Counted from the stretch's first letter, positions 1 through 5,508 are shown. The stretch is 6,503 nucleotides of DNA from Desulfoplanes sp. (GCA_028708105.1 JAQVZR010000103.1:1-6503), one strand, 5' to 3'. Made by a program: numbers and translations. Notes: generated from the letters alone by a model not told the origin.

Positions 1-1
1 C

Positions 2-583
2 CCTATGGGAGGCGGGCTCGGTGGTGGCAGTTCCGATGCTGCAGCTTTTCTGAGATACCTTAATGCCCTTCAGGGGAAGCATGGGCTTGCAGAAGCCAAA
101 CTTGCAGCGTTGGGGCTTGATCTGGGTGCGGATGTCCCCTTTTTTTTCAGGAATCGGCCCTGTTGGGCTGGTGGCAGGGGAGAGAAGCTTCAGGACGCGG
201 ATATAGATCTGCATCAATTCCATACATTGCTTATTTGTCCTGAGGTACATGTCCCCACAGCCTGGGCGTATGGGGCATGGGATGAATATGTGACCGGGGA
301 ACAAAGTAAAAAAATCACGCCCCGAATCTTGACAAGGCAAACACGAGCAGATAGATGTCCTTTCTCTCGAGGACATGTTGTTTGCTATAATGATTTTGAG
401 AGAGTGATTTTCCCTGTTTATCCACTATTATACAATGTTAAGCTGGCCATGTTCTCCTGTGGTGCCGGCGCATGCGTTATGAGCGGGTCCGGGGCAAGTC
501 TGTTTGCTCTGTTTAAACGGGAATGTGATCGGGAAAAGGCGTGTATGTATCTTGATGCATCAGCCATTTCTTATTTTATATGA
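2..583 (+). CDS. ispE: 4-diphosphocytidyl-2-C-methyl-D-erythritol kinase, 3' part (5' end outside window)
   Basis: The gene is cut by the left edge; about 193 C-terminal residues of a protein usually near 280-300 are present. IspE is the cytosolic GHMP-family kinase that phosphorylates CDP-methylerythritol with ATP in the MEP isoprenoid pathway. Seen in the sequence: the glycine-rich ATP loop PMGGGLGGGSSDAA right at the edge (nt 2-43), the GADVPFF segment (about nt 134-154) whose Asp is the family catalytic residue, a GRGE motif, the conserved NDFE (nt 389-400), and the C-terminal GHMP motif MSGSGASLFALF (about nt 479-514). The ATG at 5 is internal, not the start, because the conserved Pro precedes it. 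The reading frame ends at TGA 581-583, only 3 nt before a tRNA gene. The identification is firm; only the N-terminal third is missing. Confidence 0.96.
   Translation, partial: PMGGGLGGGSSDAAAFLRYLNALQGKHGLAEAKLAALGLDLGADVPFFFRNRPCWAGGRGEKLQDADIDLHQFHTLLICPEVHVPTAWAYGAWDEYVTGEQSKKITPRILTRQTRADRCPFSRGHVVCYNDFERVIFPVYPLLYNVKLAMFSCGAGACVMSGSGASLFALFKRECDREKACMYLDASAISYFI
383..391 (+). promoter_or_regulatory. Candidate internal promoter (extended -10) inside ispE
   Basis: TGCTATAAT matches the sigma-70 extended -10 consensus exactly (TG at 383-384, TATAAT at 386-391). No good -35 lies 16-18 nt upstream. A perfect TTGACA occurs at 329-334, but it is too far away for this -10 and is followed at 17 nt only by a poor TAGATG. 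Another -10-like TACAAT lies at 431-436. A start near 398 would transcribe tRNA-Gln and prs. Caution: the same bases encode Cys-Tyr-Asn leading into the conserved IspE NDFE motif, so the match may be a coding coincidence. Confidence 0.25.
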
Positions 584-586
584 TGT

Positions 587-662
587 TGGGGCGTCGCCAA
601 GTTGGCAAGGCAACGGGTTTTGGTCTCGTTATTCGGAGGTTCGAATCCTTCCGCCCCAGCCA
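587..662 (+). tRNA. tRNA-Gln (anticodon TTG)
   Basis: A full cloverleaf can be folded by eye. The acceptor stem TGGGGCG (587-593) pairs with CGCCCCA (652-658). The D arm uses GCC/GGC. The anticodon stem ACGGG (613-617) pairs with CTCGT (625-629) around the seven-base loop TTTTGGT, with anticodon TTG at 620-622. The T arm GGAGG-TTCGAAT-CCTTC is complete. The discriminator is G659 and the CCA end is encoded (660-662). The U1-A72 pair and G73 are classic glutaminyl-tRNA synthetase identity elements in enterobacterial tRNA-Gln. The gene lies 3 nt after the ispE stop and 25 nt before the prs ATG, so it is probably cut from a shared transcript. Confidence 0.97.
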
Positions 663-687
663 AATTTTTTTGAAGAGGGTTTGAAAT

Positions 688-1635
688 ATGCCGCGTCATG
701 GTGATTTGCGGATTGTAACCGGTAATGCCAATCCGCGGTTGGCCGAAGCTATATGTGAGCACCTCGGTGACAGGTTGACGCCTACGCTTGTTGGTACGTT
801 CAGTGATGGTGAGGTCCGTGTTGAAATCGGTGATAATATTCGCGGCGATGATGTTTTTGTCGTTCAATCCATATGTGCTCCGGTTAATGACAATCTCATG
901 GAGCTCTGTCTGATGCTGGATGCCTTGAAAAGGGCAAGTGCTGGAAGAGTGACTGCCGTTGTCCCCTATTTTGGATATGCACGGCAGGACAGAAAGGTTG
1001 GCCCTCGTGTGCCTATCAGTGCCAAGGTTGTAGCGGATTTTCTATCCGCAGGTGGAGCTGACCGTGTTTTGACCGTTGACCTTCATTCAGGACAGATTCA
1101 GGGTTTTTTTGATATTCCCGTAGATAATCTTTATGCCGCCGAAGTAGTGCTGGATTATATACGTTCTTTGGGTCATGAACTGGTGATTGTCTCTCCCGAT
1201 GCCGGTGGAACGGAACGTGCCAGGGCATATGCAAAACGTCTGGGTGCTGGGCTGGCTATTATCGACAAACGTCGCGATGAGCCTAACAAGGCGCATGCCA
1301 TGCAGGTAATTGGCGATGTGAAAGGCAAAATCGCCGTTGTGCTTGATGATATGATTGATACGGCCGGAACGATGGTTGAGGCTGGGAAGATATTGACGGC
1401 CTGTGGCGTTAAAAAAGTAGTGGCGTGTACAACGCATCCCGTACTTTCCGGACCTGCGATCAAACGGTTGGAAAAATCCGTTTTTTCCGAAATAATCGTG
1501 ACTGACACTATTCCTCTGCGCCCTGAAGCTCAGGCAAGTGGTAAATTCAAGGTGATTTCTGTGGGCTCCCTGTTGGGGAAGGCCATTCATAATATTCATT
1601 CCGAATCGTCTGTAAGCGTCCTGTTTCGAGGATAA
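688..1635 (+). CDS. prs: Ribose-phosphate pyrophosphokinase (PRPP synthetase)
   Basis: Makes PRPP from ribose 5-phosphate and ATP in the cytosol, feeding purine, pyrimidine, His, Trp and NAD synthesis. The 315-residue length is typical of class I enzymes. Visible motifs: FSDGE (residues 38-42), the ATP/flexible-loop segment [10 protein letters not shown] (94-103), VDLH with the metal/ATP-site His133, the KRR catalytic segment (194-196, in IIDKRR), and the PRPP-binding loop DDMIDTAGT (220-228). The ATG at 688 is supported by GAGGG (675-679) 8 nt upstream. The leader between the tRNA CCA and the ATG is only 25 nt. rplY follows after 25 nt, so prs and rplY are probably one operon. No key residue appears to be missing. 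Confidence 0.98.
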   Translation: MPRHGDLRIVTGNANPRLAEAICEHLGDRLTPTLVGTFSDGEVRVEIGDNIRGDDVFVVQSICAPVNDNLMELCLMLDALKRASAGRVTAVVPYFGYARQDRKVGPRVPISAKVVADFLSAGGADRVLTVDLHSGQIQGFFDIPVDNLYAAEVVLDYIRSLGHELVIVSPDAGGTERARAYAKRLGAGLAIIDKRRDEPNKAHAMQVIGDVKGKIAVVLDDMIDTAGTMVEAGKILTACGVKKVVACTTHPVLSGPAIKRLEKSVFSEIIVTDTIPLRPEAQASGKFKVISVGSLLGKAIHNIHSESSVSVLFRG

Positions 1636-1660
1636 GAAGCTTTTTGAAGGAGAACATATC

Positions 1661-2305
1661 ATGGCTGAGTTGCTGAAATTTCATGTAGAAGGACGTACAG
1701 AAAGAGGTAAGGGGCCTAATCGCCGTGTCCGAAAGCAGGGAATGGTTCCCGGTGTCTATTACGATGCTGACGGGCATAACATTCCTGTCAAGATGGATTT
1801 TATTGCCTTGTCCAAGTTGTATTCTTCGGTGGGATGTTCCAAGGTTTTTGAACTGGAGATCGTTCATGAAGGAAAAACTGATACAAAGCCCGCACTGATC
1901 AAGAACATTCATCGTCATCCCTTGAAGCCCATCTATAATCACGTGGATTTTTTTGGTATCGATCTGCACAAAAAGGTCACCATCTCTATTCCTGTTCAAG
2001 TTACAGGCAAGCCGGTGGGAGTTGTTGTTGGTGGTGGTGAATTGGGTATTTTCCGTGAGACTGTTGAAGTCGAATGTCTGCCCAGTGATATTCCTGACTC
2101 TCTTATCTTGGATGTAGCAAGCTTAAATCTTGGTGATAATATTCTTATTGGCGATGTTGCTTTTCCTGAGGGTGTTACTCCTCTTTTCGAAGAAAATTAT
2201 GCCATTGTAGGCGTGGTTGTTCCTCGTATCACTGAAGAAGAGCCAGAACCTGAGGCAGAAACAGCAGCAGCAACAGAAGCTCCTGCTGCCGAAGGTGTTG
2301 CTTAA
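1661..2305 (+). CDS. rplY: Large ribosomal subunit protein bL25, long CTC form
   Basis: Binds 5S rRNA in the central protuberance of the 50S subunit. This is the two-domain CTC/TL5-type L25 (214 residues), not the short form of about 94 residues found in E. coli. The N-terminal 5S-binding domain covers about residues 1-97, with the RTERGKGPNRRVRKQGMVPG signature (12-31) and HVDF (94-97). The C-terminal beta domain covers about 100-190. A low-complexity tail rich in Glu, Pro and Ala (about 191-214, TEEEPEPEAE then Ala-rich) is common in this family. The ribosome binding site AAGGAG (1647-1652) lies 8 nt before the ATG. It sits 25 nt after prs and ahead of a strong terminator, so it is probably the last gene of the prs unit. 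The prs-ctc-pth order is also known from Bacillus. Confidence 0.96.
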   Translation: MAELLKFHVEGRTERGKGPNRRVRKQGMVPGVYYDADGHNIPVKMDFIALSKLYSSVGCSKVFELEIVHEGKTDTKPALIKNIHRHPLKPIYNHVDFFGIDLHKKVTISIPVQVTGKPVGVVVGGGELGIFRETVEVECLPSDIPDSLILDVASLNLGDNILIGDVAFPEGVTPLFEENYAIVGVVVPRITEEEPEPEAETAAATEAPAAEGVA

Positions 2306-2354
2306 CCCTTTTAGGGATATTTTTGTTCCTAACGTGTAGTTTCCCTGCCAATGT

Positions 2355-2390
2355 CAAGGGGCCTCTTATGGAGGCTCCTTGTTCTTTTTT
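2355..2390 (+). terminator. Rho-independent terminator after rplY
   Basis: CAAGGGGCCTC (2355-2365) pairs with GAGGCTCCTTG (2371-2381) around the loop TTATG: 11 pairs, one of them G-T. The RNA then runs into TTCTTTTTT (2382-2390). It lies 50 nt after the rplY stop and ends about 42 nt before pth. The upstream flank is not A-rich, so it should work on the + strand only. It implies that pth is either separately transcribed or expressed by read-through. Confidence 0.9.
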
Positions 2391-2432
2391 ATCCTGTCTT
2401 TTTCCATTCTATAAATATATACGAGATGTGCA

Positions 2433-3020
2433 ATGGCTATTGCCGGTCTTATTGTCGGTCTTGGTAATCCTGGAACGCAGTACAGGAGAACACGGCATAA
2501 CTCGGGATTTATGCTCCTTGACCGGATTGTAGGGTCTGATGTCGGGTGCTCATTGCTTTCTTCCCGTTCAGAGAAAGATTTTGAACTTTGGCAATGGCAA
2601 CCATGCACAGGTCATGATCCGTGGTTACTTTTGAAGCCGTTGACTTTTATGAATCGAAGTGGGCGGGCCGTACAAAAAGTTCTCAAACATCGTGAGATCC
2701 CTTGTGATCGGATTTTGGTCCTGCATGATGAGCTGGATCTTCCTTTAGGGAAAATTCGATTCAAAAAAGGGGGTGGACTTGCCGGTCACAATGGGCTCAA
2801 GTCCATCGCCGCAGTATTGGGAACACAAGAATTTCTCCGTCTCCGCATAGGCATCAGCCGCCCTGATGATTCCGGCGATGTGGTATCCTATGTTCTGGGG
2901 TCCTTTTCTCAGGATGAGTATCATCTTCTGGCGTCGGTTTTTGACAACGCTGTTCAAGGAATACGGGTTTATTGCCAGGACGGGATTGAGCAGGCCATGC
3001 AGATTACCCATGCTCCATGA
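2433..3020 (+). CDS. pth: Peptidyl-tRNA hydrolase (bacterial Pth)
   Basis: Cleaves the ester bond of peptidyl-tRNAs that drop off the ribosome, recycling tRNA in the cytosol. The 195-residue length fits the family. Visible features: the N-terminal VGLGNPG (residues 8-14) with Asn12, catalytic His22 in TRHNSGF, KPLTFMNRSG (68-77) with Asn74, HDELDLPLGKIRFKKGGG (98-115) with Asp99, and GHNGLKSI (118-125) with Asn120. These match the substrate-binding and catalytic positions known in the E. coli enzyme. The ATG at 2433 places LIVGLGNPG at the usual distance from the N terminus, although the ribosome binding site is weak (ACGAG at 2421-2425). It follows the rplY terminator closely, and no convincing sigma-70 promoter was found between them (TATAAA at 2410 lacks a -35). 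Confidence 0.97.
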   Translation: MAIAGLIVGLGNPGTQYRRTRHNSGFMLLDRIVGSDVGCSLLSSRSEKDFELWQWQPCTGHDPWLLLKPLTFMNRSGRAVQKVLKHREIPCDRILVLHDELDLPLGKIRFKKGGGLAGHNGLKSIAAVLGTQEFLRLRIGISRPDDSGDVVSYVLGSFSQDEYHLLASVFDNAVQGIRVYCQDGIEQAMQITHAP

Positions 3021-3066
3021 GTGCTCTCTTTCCCCCGGTGTTCAAGCATAGACTATTCTTTTGTTT

Positions 3067-3090
3067 TGATGTATAGACATCATTTGTATT
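3067..3090 (+). terminator. Weak candidate terminator after pth
   Basis: TGATGT (3067-3072) pairs with ACATCA (3077-3082) around ATAG, followed by TTTGTATTT. The stem is only 6 bp and AT-rich and the T run is broken, so termination would be weak. It starts 46 nt after the pth stop, a sensible place for one. Confidence 0.25.
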
Positions 3091-3121
3091 TATTGTAGTT
3101 TACTCATTTTGGATGTTGTAC

Positions 3122-3181
3122 GCCTGCCGCCTTCGCCGCGGGCCTCTTCTTCGATGGACGTATCCCGTGGGATTCGTCATT
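3122..3181 (+). repeat. Two tandem hairpins, the first GC-rich, between pth and carD
   Basis: The first stem GCCTGC (3122-3127) pairs with GCGGGC (3138-3143), including one G-T pair, around a 10-nt loop. The second stem GACGTATCC (3157-3165) pairs with GGATTCGTC (3170-3178), with one T-T mismatch and a CGTG loop; it can be extended by AT/AT past a bulged G. Neither is followed by a good T run, which argues against an ordinary terminator. Function unknown. Confidence 0.4.
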
Positions 3182-3281
3182 ATCTTTGATATCCCCGAAT
3201 ATGAACAGGCCCCATATATCTTTAATAGTCTAGTATTCCACAGATATTTTGCGATATTTGCTGGAATTTGTTTTCCCGTTG

Positions 3282-3297
3282 TCGTGAATTTTCACGA
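3282..3297. promoter_or_regulatory. Perfect dyad upstream of carD (possible operator or RNA hairpin)
   Basis: TCGTGAA-TT-TTCACGA is a perfect 7-bp inverted repeat with a 2-nt centre, ending 17 nt before the GGAGGA ribosome binding site of carD. It could be a protein-binding operator, or a small hairpin in the carD mRNA leader (less likely with a 2-nt loop). The GTGA...TCAC halves recall CRP/FNR sites, but the inner spacing is 4 rather than 6, so that assignment is not supported. Confidence 0.45.
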
Positions 3298-3314
3298 TAG
3301 CGGCATTTTGAACC

Positions 3315-3320
3315 GGAGGA
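3315..3320 (+). promoter_or_regulatory. Ribosome binding site deciding the GTG start of carD
   Basis: GGAGGA lies 6 nt before GTG 3327. It is the strongest Shine-Dalgarno match in the window, and no in-frame ATG near the domain start competes. Confidence 0.85.
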
Positions 3321-3326
3321 ATTTTC

Positions 3327-3863
3327 GTGTTTGTTGTCGACGAACTCGTGGTTTATCCCGCTCAAGGAGTAGGGAAAGTAGAACGGATAGAAACGCAGGA
3401 GATTGGTGGAGAATCTACCGAACTCTATATCGTGCGTATTCTGAGCAATAATGTTACGTTGATGGTACCTGTGCATAATGCTGTCAATGTTGGACTTCGT
3501 GCAGTATATACGCCGGAGGAGGCACGCATGATTTTTGCCTACCTCAATGATCGTTCCGATTTTACCGGGTATTCTGGACAAAACTGGAATCGACGTTATC
3601 GTGAATACTCTGAAAAACTTAAAAGCAGCGAACTTGTTGATGTTGCATATGTACTAAAAGAACTGATTCTTATTGGAAAAGACAAAGATCTTTCTTTTGG
3701 CGAGCGCCGTCTGCTTGAGCAAGCCATGGGTCTTATTTCTCTTGAACTTTCTTTTGCCCTTGACAAAGATCAAGATGCAGTCAAAAAAGAAATTGAAGAG
3801 CTTTTTGCCGATATTCTTCACAAAGATGAAGAGCAGGTGGAAAAAGATACTGAAGCCAAGTAG
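3327..3863 (+). CDS. CarD/CdnL-family RNA polymerase-binding transcription regulator
   Basis: A 178-residue protein starting with GTG. Family knowledge: CarD/CdnL proteins bind the RNA polymerase beta subunit through an N-terminal Tudor-like domain, stabilise open promoter complexes and are often needed for rRNA transcription. Seen here: the N-terminal domain (about residues 1-60) opens with FVVDELVVYPAQGVGKVERIE, the family signature, and continues through YIVRI and MVPV. The helical C-terminal domain (about 62-165) contains NWNRRYREY (86-94). Its Trp87 is placed like the Trp that wedges into the upstream edge of the transcription bubble in actinobacterial CarD. The C terminus (about 146-178) is highly charged. 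The start is fixed by GGAGGA. Its leader is long and structured, and rho lies downstream after 346 nt. The family is certain; the exact regulon is not predictable. Confidence 0.95.
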   Translation: MFVVDELVVYPAQGVGKVERIETQEIGGESTELYIVRILSNNVTLMVPVHNAVNVGLRAVYTPEEARMIFAYLNDRSDFTGYSGQNWNRRYREYSEKLKSSELVDVAYVLKELILIGKDKDLSFGERRLLEQAMGLISLELSFALDKDQDAVKKEIEELFADILHKDEEQVEKDTEAK

Positions 3864-3889
3864 TTTTTGTTGTTCCTCACTCTATATCC

Positions 3890-3912
3890 ATGCCCGATCC
3901 AATCAGGCATTT
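3890..3912 (+). terminator. Candidate terminator after carD
   Basis: ATGCC-C-GAT (3890-3898) pairs with ATC-A-GGCAT (3902-3910) with one C-A mismatch and a CCA loop: 8 pairs. Only three T residues follow before the tract is broken (TTTATG), so it may be an inefficient terminator or simply a 3'-end stabilising hairpin. Confidence 0.35.
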
Positions 3913-4014
3913 ATGAATGTATTATCTCGCGTATCTCTTCTCTCTTATCTTTTAGGGAAATCAAATCATCCGCGTTCCTTTTCTTTGCCGACATATCCAT
4001 GACCATTATCCTCG

Positions 4015-4035
4015 ATGCAATAATTTATTGCATTT
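4015..4035. repeat. Perfect 8-bp palindrome upstream of the rho promoter region
   Basis: ATGCAATA-ATT-TATTGCAT (4015-4033) is a perfect inverted repeat with a 3-nt centre, followed by TTGTTGT. It can act as a weak terminator hairpin, or as an operator for a regulator of rho, since it lies about 17 nt upstream of promoter-like sequence. The AT-rich stem and broken T run make a strong terminator unlikely. Confidence 0.4.
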
Positions 4036-4049
4036 GTTGTCCTGTGTAA

Positions 4050-4101
4050 TGGTTTCCCCGTTGCTTGACATTATTATTTTATAGATTTCGAGCTATAAGA
4101 T
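4050..4101 (+). promoter_or_regulatory. Candidate promoter region of rho
   Basis: Two overlapping signals are visible. First, TGG (4050-4052) and TTGCT (4061-4065) put GG and GC exactly 10 nt apart, as in sigma-54 -24/-12 promoters; the TTGCT half is good, but the -24 half lacks the usual CAC. Second, a perfect sigma-70 -35 TTGACA lies at 4065-4070; the nearest good -10, TATAAG (4094-4099), is 23 nt away, and TATAGA (4080-4085) is only 9 nt away. Either start would give a rho leader of about 100-135 nt. The choice between them cannot be made from sequence alone. Confidence 0.3.
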
Positions 4102-4209
4102 ATCCTTTGAAGTACTAATGGTGTCATTGCTTATCCATTCATCTATGCTTGTGAAATTGCAAAATACAAGTAAACACCCGCATGCTTTTTTTATTTTCAT
4201 GGAGTTTGT

Positions 4210-5457
4210 ATGAATTTATCAGAGTTAAAAACCAAGACTATGGCCGATCTCATGGATTTGGCCAGCCAGTACAAAATTGAAAACCCGAGTGGGATGCGTA
4301 AACAGGAGCTCATTTTTGCTCTTTTGCAATCGTGTGCCTCGCAAAATGGAGCTATTTCCGGCGAAGGTGTTTTGGAGATCCTGCCTGATGGTTTTGGTTT
4401 TTTACGTTCTCCCATGTACAGTTATATGCCCGGTCCTGACGATATTTATGTTTCTCCTTCTCAGATCCGTCGTTTCGGGTTGCGAACAGGTGATGTTATT
4501 GCGGGTCAGATACGTCCTCCTAAAGAGGGTGAGCGTTATTTTGCGTTATTGCGGGTTAAAAGTATCGGTTTTGAAGATCCTGACCTTTCCAAACAAATTG
4601 TTCTTTTTGATAATCTGACCCCCATTTATCCTGACGAACGTTTCCGTCTGGAAAATGGGAAGGAAAATTATTCAGCCCGCCTTGTGGATTTTTTGGTACC
4701 CATAGGCAAAGGACAACGCGGTCTTATTGTTGCTCCGCCCCGCACGGGTAAAACCATGCTCATGCAGACCATCGCCAATTCTATCAACGCCAATCATCCC
4801 GACGCTTTTTTAATTGTCCTGCTCATTGATGAACGCCCTGAAGAAGTAACGGATATGGAGCGGACGGTGAATGCCGAGGTCATCAGCTCAACTTTTGATG
4901 AGCCACCTCAGCGGCATGTGCAGGTTGCTGAGATGGTGTTGGAAAAGGCGAAGCGATTGGTGGAGCGCAAGGTTGATGTTGTTATCCTCCTTGATAGTAT
5001 TACCCGACTCGGTCGAGCCTATAATGCTGTCAGCCCGTCGTCCGGTCGTGTCCTTTCCGGGGGGCTTGATTCAAACGCCTTGCAGCGTCCCAAACGATTT
5101 TTCGGTGCGGCGCGAAATATTGAAGAAGGAGGCAGTTTGACTATCATAGCCACTGCTCTTATTGATACTGGTTCGCGCATGGACGAGGTTATTTTTGAAG
5201 AGTTCAAGGGCACCGGTAATATGGAAATATATCTGGACCGTCATCTTTCTGATAAACGCATGTATCCCGCCATTGATATCCATCGTTCCGGCACCCGGAA
5301 AGAAAATCTTCTTTTATCTGCAGATGTTCTCAATAGAGTCTGGATTTTGCGCAAGGTTCTTTCCCCGATGAATTGTGTGGACAGCATGGAATTTTTGCTT
5401 GATAAGATGAAAGGCACCAAGAATAATAATGATTTTCTGGATATTATGAACAAGTAG
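4210..5457 (+). CDS. rho: Transcription termination factor Rho
   Basis: Hexameric RNA-dependent ATPase/helicase that ends untranslated transcripts. The 415-residue length is close to the 419 of E. coli, without the large N-terminal insertions seen in some phyla. Domain order: N-terminal helical domain (about 1-45, [18 protein letters not shown]), cold-shock-like RNA-binding domain (about 50-125) with the RNP1-like GFGFLR (61-66), then the RecA-like ATPase. Walker A is APPRTGKT (175-182), catalytic Glu208 lies in LIDERPEEV, Walker B is [10 protein letters not shown] (257-266) with Asp262, the Q-loop/RNA-contacting region is around 275-300, and the arginine finger is Arg350 in DKRMYPAID, with Arg363 in GTRKE. 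These line up with E. coli Rho with a constant offset of 3. Start ATG 4210 has GGAG at 4201-4204. nadE follows after 51 nt without a terminator. Confidence 0.98.
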   Translation: MNLSELKTKTMADLMDLASQYKIENPSGMRKQELIFALLQSCASQNGAISGEGVLEILPDGFGFLRSPMYSYMPGPDDIYVSPSQIRRFGLRTGDVIAGQIRPPKEGERYFALLRVKSIGFEDPDLSKQIVLFDNLTPIYPDERFRLENGKENYSARLVDFLVPIGKGQRGLIVAPPRTGKTMLMQTIANSINANHPDAFLIVLLIDERPEEVTDMERTVNAEVISSTFDEPPQRHVQVAEMVLEKAKRLVERKVDVVILLDSITRLGRAYNAVSPSSGRVLSGGLDSNALQRPKRFFGAARNIEEGGSLTIIATALIDTGSRMDEVIFEEFKGTGNMEIYLDRHLSDKRMYPAIDIHRSGTRKENLLLSADVLNRVWILRKVLSPMNCVDSMEFLLDKMKGTKNNNDFLDIMNK

Positions 5458-5469
5458 ACCCTTTGTATC

Positions 5470-5485
5470 CGTTGCGATCGCAGCG
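5470..5485. repeat. Short palindrome between rho and nadE
   Basis: TGCGATCGCA (5473-5482) is a perfect 10-bp palindrome. With flanking G-T and G-C pairs it can fold as a 6-bp stem with a GATC loop. No T run follows, so it is not a terminator, which supports co-transcription of rho and nadE. It may be chance. Confidence 0.3.
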
Positions 5486-5499
5486 TCAGTCCGCAGTAC

Positions 5500-5505
5500 A
5501 GGGGA
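5500..5505 (+). promoter_or_regulatory. Ribosome binding site of nadE
   Basis: AGGGGA lies 3 nt before ATG 5509 and 6 nt before the adjacent in-frame ATG 5512. Spacing favours the second ATG, so the protein may start at Met2 of the annotated frame. Confidence 0.6.
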
Positions 5506-5508
5506 AAC

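Larger units (their letters stand above)
3021..3326 (+). other. Gene-free stretch between pth and carD, rich in inverted repeats
   Basis: The 306 nt between the pth stop and the carD GTG hold no credible gene. They contain, in order: a 6-bp hairpin TGATGT-ATAG-ACATCA (3067-3082) followed by TTTGTATTT; a short very GC-rich island (about 3120-3144) inside AT-rich surroundings; an imperfect hairpin at 3154-3180; and a perfect dyad at 3282-3297 just before the carD ribosome binding site. Possible roles are the pth terminator, the carD promoter and 5' leader, or a small RNA. No -35/-10 pair with acceptable spacing was found. Confidence 0.6.
3864..4209 (+). other. Gene-free stretch between carD and rho
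   Basis: The 346 nt hold no credible gene; one 60-codon frame (3867-4049) starts with TTG, has no ribosome binding site and resembles no known protein. Contents in order: a hairpin 27 nt after the carD stop (3890-3910), a perfect 8-bp palindrome (4015-4033), promoter-like sequences (4050-4101), a longer-looped stem (4146-4172), and a T-rich run (4185-4197) just ahead of the rho ribosome binding site GGAG (4201-4204). It most likely holds the carD terminator plus the rho promoter and leader. Confidence 0.6.

Noticed and set aside
174..182. Catalytic change in Rho Walker A (Arg in place of the first Lys, protein residues 175-182; about nt 4732-4755)
   Set aside because: APPRTGKT is a common variant in many bacterial Rho proteins; the essential second Lys (Lys181) is present. 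The coordinates given here are protein residues.
329..357. TTGACA with TAGATG at 17 nt spacing inside ispE as a promoter
   Set aside because: The -35 is perfect but the -10 matches only three of six positions, so it is not supported on its own.
571..867. 98-codon frame on the - strand across the tRNA and the start of prs
   Set aside because: It runs antisense through a certain tRNA gene and through prs, has no family motifs, and is a shadow frame.
1087..1662. 191-codon frame on the - strand opposite prs
   Set aside because: Fully antisense to a confidently identified prs with intact motifs; no recognisable domain and no ribosome binding site noticed.
2029..2049. GTT/GGT triplet run in rplY as a microsatellite
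   Set aside because: It encodes a short Val-Val-Val-Gly-Gly-Gly turn expected in the L25 C-terminal domain; too short to be a meaningful repeat.
2309..2332. Small hairpin TTAGGGA...TTCCTAA right after rplY as a terminator
   Set aside because: Only about 5-6 weak pairs; the following 2355-2390 element is far stronger and sufficient.
3113..3451. 112-codon frame overlapping the carD start
   Set aside because: Out of frame with carD, no ribosome binding site, Cys/Arg-rich low-quality translation; a shadow frame.
3867..4049. 60-codon hydrophobic frame between carD and rho
   Set aside because: It starts with TTG inside a T run directly after the carD stop, has no ribosome binding site, and runs through two hairpins; likely chance.
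4119..4132. Second sigma-54-like site TGGTGTCATTGCTT upstream of rho
   Set aside because: GG and GC are only 7 nt apart instead of the required 10.
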